DNA of 64,000 nucleotides from Nilaparvata lugens (Eukaryota; Arthropoda; Insecta; Hemiptera; Delphacidae): the NCBI RefSeq assembly GCF_014356525.2, contig NC_052518.1, positions 98,477,422-98,541,421 of the forward strand, given 5' to 3'. Under the pieces are notes generated by a model, which had not been told where the DNA came from, did not search any database, and saw only the letters and a program-made list of their open reading frames with translations. Both the position numbers and the translations under genes were made by a program. Shown here one piece after another: positions 13,001 through 23,379 of the stretch. Each line of letters opens with the position of its first letter. The first letter of the stretch is position 1.

Positions 13001-16000
13001 CTGGGGACGGCAGGAAACCTGGTTATCTACAGACCTTTCCATCACTGAAAGGGTATTTATTGCGCCCAAAAATTGAAAGTGGTATCATATGAAGACTTGT
13101 TTCATCGATTTCCACCACATTCTCTTGAAAACTCTTTCCCTGGGGGCGGCAATGGACTTGGATACCTACAGCTCTTCCCATCACTGGAAGCGTAATTTTT
13201 GAGCGCCAAATTCGAGAGTTGTATCATATGATAGCTGAAGACTTGTTTCATCGATTTCCACCACATTCTCTTGGAAAACTCCTTTCCTGGGGGCGACAAG
13301 GGACCTGGTTACTTACAAACCTTCCCCCTTGCTGACGACATAATTGAGCCCAAAATTTTAAAGTAGTATCATATGAAGACTTGTTTCATCGATTTCAACC
13401 ACATTCTCTTGAAAACTCCTTTCCTGGGGGCGGCAAGGGACCTAGTTACCTACAGCTCTTCCCGTCACTGAAAGCGTAATTTCCCAGCTCAAAATATGAA
13501 AAGGGTATCATATGATAACTGAAAACTTTTTTCATCGATTTCCACTATATTCTCTTCGAAAACTCTTTCCCTTGGGGCGGCATGGAACCTGGTTACTTAC
13601 AAACATTCCACCCCCCTCGTGATTGTTGAGCCCAAAAAGTTGAAGAGGTATCATACGTTAGGTGAAATTTTGTTTCATCGATTACTGCCACATTCTCTTT
13701 AAAACGCCTTCTCTGGGGGTGGCAAGGGACCTGGCTACCTACAGCTCTTCCCGTCACTGAAAGAATAATGTTTGCGCCCAAAATTTGAGAGTGGTATCAT
13801 GTGATAGCTGAAGACTTGTTCCATCGATTTCCACCACATTGTCTTGGAAACTCATTTCCTGGAGGCGGCAAGGGACCTGGTTACCCAGAGCTCTTCCCAT
13901 CACTAAATGCGTAATTTTCGACCCCAAAGTTTGAAAGTAGTATCATATGACAGCTGAAGACTAGTTCCATCGATTTCCACCACATTCTTTCGGAAAACTC
14001 CTTCCCTGGGGGCGGCATGGAAACTTGTTACTCACGAACCTTCCCCCCTGCTGACGGCATAATTTTGAGCCCAAAATCTTGAAGTAATATCATATGAAAG
14101 CTGTAGACTTGTTCCATCGATTTCGATCACATTCTATTGGAAAACTCCTTCCCTGGTGGCGGCAAGGGACCTGGTTACCCACAGCTCTACTCATCACAGA
14201 AAGCGATATTTTCAAACCTAAAATTAGCGGAGTGGTATCATATGATATCTAAAGACTTGTTTAATCGATTTCCACCACATTCTCCTGGATAACACCTTCC
14301 CTTGGGGCGACAAGCAACATGGTTACTCATGAACCTTACCCCCTCCCATGACGGCTTAATTTTGAAGAGGTATCATATGATACTAGCTGATGGCGTAATT
14401 GTTGAGCCCAAAATCTTGAAGTAGTATCATGTGAAATCTGAAGACTTGTTCCATCAATTTCGATCACATTCTATTGGAAAACTCCTTCCCTGGTGGCGGC
14501 AAGGGACCTGGTTACCCACAGCTCTTCCCATCACTGGAAGCGAAATTTTTAAGCGTAAAATTTGCGGAGTGGTCACATATGATAGCTGAAGACTTGTTTG
14601 ATCAATTTCCACCTCATTCTCATGGGAAACACCTCCCCTTGGGGCGACAAGTGACCTGGTTACTCATGAACCTTACCCCCCACCACCAAATTACAGAGTA
14701 ATTGTGGCGCCCATAGTTTTGAAGAGGTATCATATGATAGCTGAAGACTTGTTTCATCGATTTCCGTCACATTCTCTTGAAAACTCCTTCCCTGGGGGCG
14801 GCAAGGGACCTGGTTACCCACAGCTCTTCCCATTACTGAAAGCGTAATATTTGAGACAAAAATTTTATGGTGGTATCATATGATAGCAGAAGACTTGTTC
14901 CATCGATTTCCACAACATATTCTTGGGAAACTCCTTCCCTGGGGACGGCAGGAAACCTGGTTATCTACAGACCTTTCCATCACTGAAAGGGTATTTGTTG
15001 CGCCCAAAAATTGAAAGTGCTATCATATGAAGACTTGTTTCATCGATTTCCACCACATTCTCTTGAAAACTCTTTCCCTGGGGGCGGCAATGGACTTGGA
15101 TACCTACAGCTCTTCCCATCACTGGAAGCGTAATTTTTGAGCGCCAAATTCGAGAGTTGTATCATATGATAGCTGAAGACTTGTTTCATCGATTTCCACC
15201 ACATTCTCTTGGAAAACTCCTTTCCTGGGGGCGACAAGGGACCTGGTTACTTACAAACCTTCCCCCTTGCTGACGACATAATTGAGCCCAAAATTTTAAA
15301 GTAGTATCATATGAAGACTTGTTTCATCGATTTCAACCACATTCTCTTGAAAACTCCTTTCCTGGGGGCGGCAAGGGACCTAGTTACCTACAGCTCTTCC
15401 CGTCACTGAAAGCGTAATTTCCCAGCTCAAAATATGAAAAGGGTATCATATGATAACTGAAAACTTTTTTCATCGATTTCCACTATATTCTCTTCGAAAA
15501 CTCTTTCCCTTGGGGCGGCATGGAACCTGGTTACTTACAAACATTCCACCCCCCTCGTGATTGTTGAGCCCAAAAAGTTGAAGAGGTATCATACGTTAGG
15601 TGAAATTTTGTTTCATCGATTACTGCCACATTCTCTTTAAAACGCCTTCTCTGGGGGTGGCAAGGGACCTGGCTACCTACAGCTCTTCCCATCACTGAAA
15701 GTGTAATTTTAGACCCCAAAGTTTGAAAGTGGTATCATGTGATAGCTGAAGACTTGTTCCATCGATTTCCACCACATTGTCTTGGAAACTCATTTCCTGG
15801 AGGCGGCAAGGGACCTGGTTACCCAGAGCTCTTCCCATCACTAAATGCGTAATTTTCGACCCCAAAGTTTGAAAGTAGTATCATATGACAGCTGAAGACT
15901 AGTTCCATCGATTTCCACCACATTCTTTCGGAAAACTCCTTCCCTGGGGGCGGCATGGAAACTTGTTACTCACGAACCTTCCCCCCTGCTGACGGCATAA

Positions 16001-19000
16001 TTTTGAGCCCAAAATCTTGAAGTAATATCATATGAAAGCTGTAGACTTGTTCCATCGATTTCGATCACATTCTATTGGAAAACTCCTTCCCTGGTGGCGG
16101 CAAGGGACCTGGTTACCCACAGCTCTACTCATCACAGAAAGCGATATTTTCAAACCTAAAATTAGCGGAGTGGTATCATATGAAAGCTGAAGAATTTTTT
16201 CATCGATTTCGATCACATTCTATTGGAAAACTCCTTCCCTGGTGGCGGCAAGGGACCTGGTTACCCACAGCTCTTCCCATCACTGAAAGCGTAATTTTCG
16301 ACCCCAAAGTTTGAAAGTAGTATCATATGATAGCTGAAGACTAGTTCCATCGATTTCCACCACATTATCTCCGAAAACTCCCTCCCTGGGGTCGGCATGG
16401 GACCTGGTTACCCACAGCTCTACTCATCACTGGAAGCGAAATTTTCAATCCTAAAATTAGCGGAGTTGTATCATATGATAGCTGAAGACTTGTGTCATCG
16501 ATTTCCACCACATTCTCATGGATAACACTTTCCTTGGTTCAACAAGCGACATGGTTACTCATGAACCTTACCACCTCCCCTGACGGCATAATTTTGAAGA
16601 GGTATCATATGATACTAGCTGATGGCGTAATTGTTGAGCCCAAAATCTTGAAGTAGTAACATGTCAAAGCTGAAGACTTGTTCCATCAATATCGATCACA
16701 TTCTATTGGGAAACACCTTCCCTTGGGGTGACAAGGGACCTGGTTACTCATGAACCTCCCCCCCCCCAACCATCGTAATTGTTTCGCCCATAATTTTGGA
16801 AGGGTATCATATGACAGGTGAAGTTTTGGTTCATCGATTTCCACCACATTCTCTTGAAAACTCTTTCCCTGGGGGCGGCAATGGACTTGGTTACCTACAG
16901 CTCTTCCCATCACTGGAAGCGTAATTTTTGAGCGCCAAATTCGAGAGTTGTATCATATGAAAGCTGAAGAATTTTTTCATCGATTTCGATCACATTCTAT
17001 TGGAAAACTCCTTCCCTGGTGGCGGCAAGGGACCTGGTTACCCACAGCTCTTCCCATCACTGAAAGCGTAATTTTCGACCCCAAAGTTTGAAAGTAGTAT
17101 CATATGATAGCTGAAGACTAGTTCCATCGATTTCCACCACATTATCTCCGAAAACTCCCTCCCTGGGGTCGGCATGGGACCTGGTTACCCACAGCTCTAC
17201 TCATCACTGGAAGCGAAATTTTCAATCCTAAAATTAGCGGAGTTGTATCATATGATAGCTGAAGACTTGTGTCATCGATTTCCACCACATTCTCATGGAT
17301 AACACTTTCCTTGGTTCAACAAGCGACATGGTTACTCATGAACCTTACCACCTCCCCTGACGGCATAATTTTGAAGAGGTATCATATGATACTAGCTGAT
17401 GGCGTAATTGTTGAGCCCAAAATCTTGAAGTAGTAACATGTCAAAGCTGAAGACTTGTTCCATCAATATCGATCACATTCTATTGGGAAACACCTTCCCT
17501 TGGGGTGACAAGGGACCTGGTTACTCATGAACCTCCCCCCCCCCAACCATCGTAATTGTTTCGCCCATAATTTTGGAAGGGTATCATATGACAGGTGAAG
17601 TTTTGGTTCATCGATTTCCACCACATTCTCTTGAAAACTCTTTCCCTGGGGGCGGCAATGGACTTGGATACCTACAGCTCTTCCCATCACTGGAAGCGTA
17701 ATTTTTGAGCGCCAAATTCGAGAGTTGTATCATATGATAGCTGAAGACTTGTTTCATCGATTTCCACCACATTCTCTTGGAAAACTCCTTTCCTGGGGGC
17801 GACAAGGGACCTGGTTACTTACAAACCTTCCCCCTTGCTGACGACATAATTGAGCCCAAAATTTTAAAGTAGTATCATATGAAGACTTGTTTCATCGATT
17901 TCAACCACATTCTCTTGAAAACTCCTTTCCTGGGGGCGGCAAGGGACCTAGTTACCTACAGCTCTTCCCGTCACTGAAAGAATAATGTTTGAGTCCAAAA
18001 TTTGAGAGTGGTATTATATGATAGATGAAGACTTATTTCATCGATTTCCACCACATTCTCATGAAAAACACCTCCCCTTGGGGCGACAATTGACCTGGTT
18101 ACTCATGAACCTTACCCCCCCCCCCAATTACAGAGTAATTGTGGCGCCCATAGTTTTGAAGAGGTATCATATGATAGCTGAAGACTTGTTTCATCGATTT
18201 CCACCACATTCTCTTCAAAGCTCATTCCCTGGGGGTGGCAAGGGACCTGGTTACACACAGCTCTTCCCATCACTAAAAGCGTAATTTCCGACCCCAAAGT
18301 TTGAAAGTAGTATCATATGATAGCTGAAGACTAGTTCCATCGATTTCCACCACATTCTTTCGGAAAAATCCTTCCCTGGGGGCGGCATGGAAACTGGTTA
18401 CTCACGAAACTTCCCCCCTGCTGGCGGCATAATTTTGAGCCCAAAATCTTGAAGTAGTATCATATGAAAGCTGAAGACTTGTTCCATTGATTTCCACCAC
18501 ATTCTCGAAAACTCTTTCCCTGGGGGTGGCAATGGACCTGGTTACCTACAGCTCCTCCCATCACTGAAAGCATAATTTTTGAGCGCAAAATCCGAGAGTT
18601 GTATCATATGATAGCTGAAGACTTGATTCTTTGATTTCCACCACATTTTCTTGAAAACTCCTTCCCTGGGGGCGGCAAAGGACCTGGTTACCTACAGCTC
18701 TTTACGTCACTGAAAGCATAATTTTTGAGCCCAAAATTTTACCTACAGCTCATCCTGGCACTGAAAGCGTAATTCTCGACCTCAAAATCTGAAAATGATA
18801 TCAGATGATAGCTGAAGACTTGTTTCATCGATTTCCACCACATTCTCTTGAAAAACTCCTTTCCTGGGGGTGGCATGGAAACAGTTTACTTATGAACTCC
18901 CCCCACCCACATGACTTTTGACCCCAAAATTTGAAAAAGGTATCATATGAAGACTTGTTTCATAAATTTCCACCACATTCTCTTGAAAAACTCATTCCCT

Positions 19001-20570
19001 GGGGGCGGCAAGGGACCTGGTTACTTACAAACCTTCCCCCTCGCTGATGACAAAATTGTTGATCCCAAAATTTTGAAGTAGTATCATATGAAGACTTGTT
19101 TCATCGATTTCAACCACATTCTCTTGAAAACTCCTTTCCTGGGGGCGGCAAGAGACCTGGTTACCTACAGCTCTTCCCATCACTGAAAGCATTATTTTCG
19201 AACCCAAACTTAGAGAGTGTTGTCATATGATAGCTGAAGTATTTTTTCATCGATTTCTACCACATTTTTATGAAAAACACCTTCCTTGCGGGTGGCAAGG
19301 GACCTGGTTACTCACAAACCTTCCCCCCTTACTAACTGTGTAATTTTTGACCCCATAATCTGAAAGTGGTATCATAGGACAGCTGAAGACTTGTTCCATC
19401 GATTCCCTTAACATACTCTTGGGAAACTCCTTCCCTGGGGGCGGCATGGAAACTGGTTACTTACGAACCTTCCCCCCCACATGACTGTTGACCCCAAAAT
19501 TTGAAAAAGGTATCATATGATATCTGAAGACTTGTTTCATCAATTTCCACTACATTCTCGTGAAAAACTCCTTCCCTGGGGGCGGCAAGGGACCTGGTTA
19601 CTTACAAACCTTCCTCCTTGTTGACGACATAATTGAGCCCAAAATTTTAAAGTAGTATCATATGAAGACTTGTTTCATCGATTTCAACCACATTCTCTTG
19701 AAAACTCCTTTCCTGGTGGCGGGAAGGGACCTAGATACCTACAGCTCTTCCCGTCACTGAAAGCGTAATATTAAAGCCCAAAATTTGAGAGTGGTATCAT
19801 ATGATAGCTGGAGACTTGTTTTTTCTAATTCCACAACATTCTCTTGGAAAACTACTTCTCTGGGGGTGGCAAGGGACCTGGTTACCCACAGCTCCTCCTG
19901 TCACTGAAAGCGTAATTTCCCAGCCCAAAAATTGAACAGGGTATCATATGATAGCTGAAAACTTTTTTCATCGAATTCCACTACATTCTCTTTGAAAACT
20001 CTTTCCCTGGGGGCTGCATGGAACCTGGTTACTTACGAACCTTCCCCTCCCCTCGTGATTGTTGAACCCAAAAAGTTGAAAAGGTATCATATGATAGGTG
20101 AAGTTTTGTTCCATTGATTTCGATTACATTCTATTGGAAAACTTCTTCCCTGAGGGCAGCAAGGGACATGGTTACCTACAGCTCTTCCCATCACTGAAAG
20201 CGTAATTTTTGAGCACAAAATTTGAGAGTCGTATCATATGACAACATATGATGTCGTATCACAACATACTCTTTGAAAACTTCTTCCCTGAGGGCGGCAT
20301 TAAACCTGGTTACTTACGAACCTTCCCCCCCCCCCCGCGTGATTGTTGAGCCCACCACATTCTCTTGAAAACTCCTTTCCCGGGGGTGGCAAGGGACCTG
20401 GTTACCTACAGAACTCCACATCACTGAAAGCATAATTTTTGAGCCCAAAATTTGATAGTGATATCATATGATAGGTGAAGACTTGCTCCATCGATTTCCA
20501 CAACATCCTCTTGGGAAACTCCTTTCCTGGGGGCGGCAAGAAACCTGGTTATATACAGCTCTTTCCATCA
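10077..20570. repeat. 10.5-kb satellite array, unit about 147-149 bp
   Basis: About 70 head-to-tail units fill the interval without a break. A typical unit contains, in order, TATCATATGATA (a 12-bp palindrome), GCTGAAGACTTGTTTCATCG, ATTTCCACCACATTCTCTTG, CCTGGGGGCGGCAAGGGACC, TGGTTACCTACAGCTCTTCC and CATCACTGAAAGCGTAAT. At least two subtypes alternate: one with TCTTCCCATCACTGAAAGCG, one with CTCATGAACCTTACCCCCC. Longer duplications lie on top: 446 bp (near 11.9 and 12.3 kb), 1,938 bp (13.1 and 15.0 kb), a further copy 2,568 bp on (17.6 kb), and 777 bp (16.7 and 17.5 kb). The short minus-strand open frames inside are by-products of the repeat. Confidence 0.97.
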
Positions 20571-20854
20571 GCTAGAGCACATAACCTATAAATTCATTAG
20601 AATCGATGACTCATTGGAAATTCATGTTGTATGAACGTTATGGCTGTAGATGAATTGAAAGTGCTGACTACTACATTTCATTGAATCATCGAAACTAATG
20701 CCGCATCTACATGTTGCCCGCTTGCCCCAGTCTCTGGCCCAGCCTGGTAACCCAACGTAGGTCAACGAAGGCCAACACTGGCACTGTCACATTGGCCTTC
20801 GTCGGGCCAACATGTAGATGCGGCATTATGAATTTATAGGTTAGGTGCTCTAAC
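20571..20854. mobile_element. hairpin MITE, about 284 bp
   Basis: Outer arms: AGAGCACATAACCTATAAAT at 20574 and a near-complement ending GGTTAGGTGCTCTAAC at about 20854. Inner arms: TAATGCCGCATCTACATGTT at about 20697 and its complement AACATGTAGATGCGGCATTA at about 20808. A third inverted pair, CGAAGGCCAA and TTGGCCTTCG, lies in the centre. The outer and inner arms touch on the right but are separated by about 100 bp on the left, suggesting an insertion in one arm or nested elements. It abuts the satellite array exactly. Confidence 0.75.
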
Positions 20855-20965
20855 CACGGAGGCTCTAAATACTCATCTTGAAACGCTGCTATGGAAGCGC
20901 TATAAACAAAGCGTTGAATTGAATACTACAAAAATATGTAAAATATTACCGATTACATTACTCAC

Positions 20966-21054
20966 TTGATTTCAGCCTTCGTAAAGAGTTGTAGCTTTTC
21001 CATCAATATTAATTCAAAAGGGTCTTTTGCCCACGAAGTGACTGATACTGCCAT
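20966..21054 (-). CDS. candidate first coding exon of a host gene (UTP6-like N-terminus?)
   Basis: Read on the minus strand, an ATG in fair context (ATCATGG) opens 29 codons and ends at a near-consensus splice donor (AA|GTGAGTAAT). The tail of the peptide reads ELILMEKLQLFTKAEIK. That pattern resembles the N-terminus of UTP6, a U3 snoRNP processome protein whose family pattern is roughly E-L-x-x-M-E-[KR]-x-x-L-F-x-x-x-E-I-[KR]. The resemblance is from memory of the family pattern and is short. If the exon is real, the rest of the gene lies at lower coordinates, so its first intron would hold the MITE and the 10.5-kb satellite array. It could also be chance. Confidence 0.3.
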
Positions 21055-21059
21055 GATGA

Positions 21060-22000
21060 GTCGTTTTACTGTTAATTGAAATTAATAAAACAAATTGATA
21101 GCTATACGAACTAATAAAAAATTATTCTAATCATTATTATTAATAAAAAAAATTCTAATCAAAAATTAAATCAAAGGGTCTAGCATGAACTCAAAGCTCA
21201 ACATAAACACCTAAACCACAGATCAGGTACAGAATGGAACAAAAAAAATTTTGAAATGCTATAACTCTTTTGTTGTAAAAAGATAAGTGGGTGGTGAAAG
21301 CGAAATTGGAGAATTTAGAAAGAACATATTTTGGCCTCTCATTTTAATTCTCCAATTTATGCAATTCAAAAGTTTATTTATTTATTTATTTATAAGGTTA
21401 GCAAAAATACAAGAATCGGAAAAGTAAAAACAGGCTAATTTAGTTTCCTAATTTAGTTTTAAATTGTCCAAATATTATAGGTTATGTCCATTCAAATTTC
21501 TACACCAAATAACTATCTAAAATATAAATTAGAATAAAACAAACAATTTTAAATTTGGATGGATTAATAATAAAAGTTTCTTAAAAACATGAAACAAACT
21601 ATAAATTCACAAAAATAAAGAATAAAAACACTTAAATTTTGAGCTCGAAAATATCACATTCACCATAGCTATTAAAGAACAAAAAATCTTGTGAATCCAC
21701 GTGCAAAGAGCATAATAAATTTTGTAACGTTGAAATCACTAGAACATAGTCTGGTTAAAAAGTGTTTTTAAATAAAATGTAATAAACGCAAGGATAATTT
21801 ACTTGTAAATACATGAATGATGTTGCATTCATAGGCATTAATGGAAAATTTAATAATAGGATACATAGGAAAGACAAAAATGAATATTGAGTGTTTTATT
21901 TGAGAACTATGATACTGTTTTGGATTGTAATTAGAGATTTTGTATAGAAAAATTGAATTTCAAAGTTTTTTGCAAGTGTGTTTCCTTAAATTTTATTTTT
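21060..22000. other. AT-rich spacer
   Basis: No coding signal was seen. A short ATTT-type microsatellite (TTTATTTATTTATTTAT) lies near 21374. The minus-strand zinc-finger exon and its decayed extra finger begin just above. Confidence 0.5.
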
Positions 22001-22035
22001 AGATTTGTTTTGTAGTCATAGAAATCACAGCTCTA
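21936..22035 (-). pseudogene. decayed ninth zinc finger behind the stop codon
   Basis: Directly after the TAG that ends the zinc-finger ORF (22033-22035) the frame continues as SCDFYDYKTN. This is the start of another finger of the same family (compare FSCDFCDYKAT). The phenylalanine codon TTC has become TAG, and the second zinc cysteine has become tyrosine. The rest degenerates into AT-rich sequence without the histidine pair. The protein therefore once had at least one more finger. Confidence 0.75.
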
Positions 22036-22908
22036 GGGTCTATCTTGAGTGTGCGTCCTCAGATGTCTGTTGAGAGATGATTTCTGTATTGATTTGTAGT
22101 CACAGAAATCACAGCTGAAGGGTCTCTCTCCAGTGTGAATCATCAAACGTTGGGTGAGAGCTGATTTCCTTGTTGCTTTATAGTCACAGAAATCACAGCT
22201 GAAGGGTCTCTCTCCAGTGTGAATCCTCAAATGTTTGGTGAGAGTTGATTTGTCTGTTGCTTTGTAGTCACAGAAATCACAGTTGAAGGGTCTCTCTCCA
22301 GTGTGAGTCCTTATATGTATGGTGAGAGATGATTTGCATGTTGCTTTGTAGTCACAGAAATCACAGCTGAAGGGTCTCTCTCCAGTTTGAGTCCTTATAT
22401 GTATGGCGAGAGATGATTTGCATGTTGCTTTGTAGTCACAGAAATCACAGCTGAAGGGTCTCTCTCCAGTGTGAATCATCAAATGTTGGGTGAGAGCTGA
22501 TTTCGTTATTGCTTTGTAGTCACAGGAATCACAGCTGAAGGGTCTCTCTCCAGTGTGAGTCCTTATATGTCTGATGAGATCTGCTTTATTTTTTGTTTTG
22601 TAGTTACAGTACTTGCACTTATGTTGTTTCCCAGCTGTGTGTATAATACAATGAAGATTTAATTCTCTGATGTTGCTGAATGCTTCACCACACAACTGAC
22701 ATTCAGTTAATTCACTATCACTTGCTGCATCAATCACATTCTTTCTTGCATTTTTAATTGATAAGTCCACCTCATTGAGGTCTTCGTCAGAATCGTTGAT
22801 CAAAGTGTTCCCAAGAGTTTCATCAACTGATCTATTGATTGAGCTTAAACCTCCTTGTCCGACAGAGTTTGATATGGTGTTCCGTAATGAACCACATAAC
22901 TTTTTCAA
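22033..22908 (-). CDS. C2H2 zinc-finger protein, exon with eight fingers
   Basis: The 291-residue frame has an acidic, serine-rich N-terminal part (residues 1-65) and then eight C2H2-type fingers joined mostly by TGERP linkers, as in DNA-binding polydactyl proteins that act in the nucleus. Zinc ligands: C70/C73/H86/H90, C98/C101/H114/H118, C126/C129/H142/H146, C154/C157/H170/Q174, C182/C185/H198/H202, C210/C213/H226/H230, C238/C241/R254/H258, C266/C269/H282/H286. Finger 4 lacks its last histidine (Q174) and finger 7 its first (R254). Fingers 3-8 are near-identical apart from the recognition helix, a sign of recent internal duplication. The first ATG near 22906 may not be the true start: an upstream exon could splice in close to residue 1. 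Target genes cannot be inferred. Confidence 0.85.
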   Translation of the reverse strand: MKKLCGSLRNTISNSVGQGGLSSINRSVDETLGNTLINDSDEDLNEVDLSIKNARKNVIDAASDSELTECQLCGEAFSNIRELNLHCIIHTAGKQHKCKYCNYKTKNKADLIRHIRTHTGERPFSCDSCDYKAITKSALTQHLMIHTGERPFSCDFCDYKATCKSSLAIHIRTQTGERPFSCDFCDYKATCKSSLTIHIRTHTGERPFNCDFCDYKATDKSTLTKHLRIHTGERPFSCDFCDYKATRKSALTQRLMIHTGERPFSCDFCDYKSIQKSSLNRHLRTHTQDRP

Positions 22909-23379
22909 TATTTTTGTAAGTTCAATAATTCAGAATTGAACTCAAGGAATTAGTTTTATCTCTAGGCTATGTTGATTATTGGTGACTTACTGTTTATTGG
23001 ATATCTATTATAAGTTTTGATTATTAGAGACCTATCTACTGTTCATTGTTAGGTTTGATTGGGTTCTTTATTGCTAATGATTAAAGAACTTATAACTTTA
23101 TAATTAATACTCCAATTAATAATTGAATTGAACTCCAACAATTGTCTAGCCTATACTATGTTGTTATGAATATTAGTAACTTACTATTCATCTTAGGTTG
23201 GATTGGATTCCTTATTGTTAATGATTGGAAAATGTTGAGCTACGGTTTGGTTTTAAAGTAACTTTTTCAATGTTTGTGAATAACAAGTTACTATAATTCA
23301 GTACGGTATTTGATTGAACTCCAGCAATTAGTTTTATCTTTAGGCTATCTTGACTGATATTTTTCATATTTTTTCAGGA
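22909..23379. repeat. three diverged copies of an AT-rich unit
   Basis: Related blocks begin near 22932, 23126 and 23305. Each starts with a version of TTGAACTCCAGCAATTAGTT, then TAGGCTATGTTGATTATTGG, and the first two continue to TTACTGTTCATT. The block also seems to include the AACTTTTTCAAT sequence at the edge of the zinc-finger exon. The end of the interval (TTTTTCAG at 23372-23379) is a good splice acceptor for the plus-strand transposase frame. Confidence 0.55.

Noticed and set aside
10501..19207. Many minus-strand open frames of 60-75 codons in the satellite
   Set aside because: They repeat with the satellite unit, have no motif, and vary in start and stop from unit to unit; they are by-products of a unit with few stops.
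10077..20570. CRISPR array
   Set aside because: The repeats are contiguous 147-149-bp units without spacers, in a eukaryotic context.
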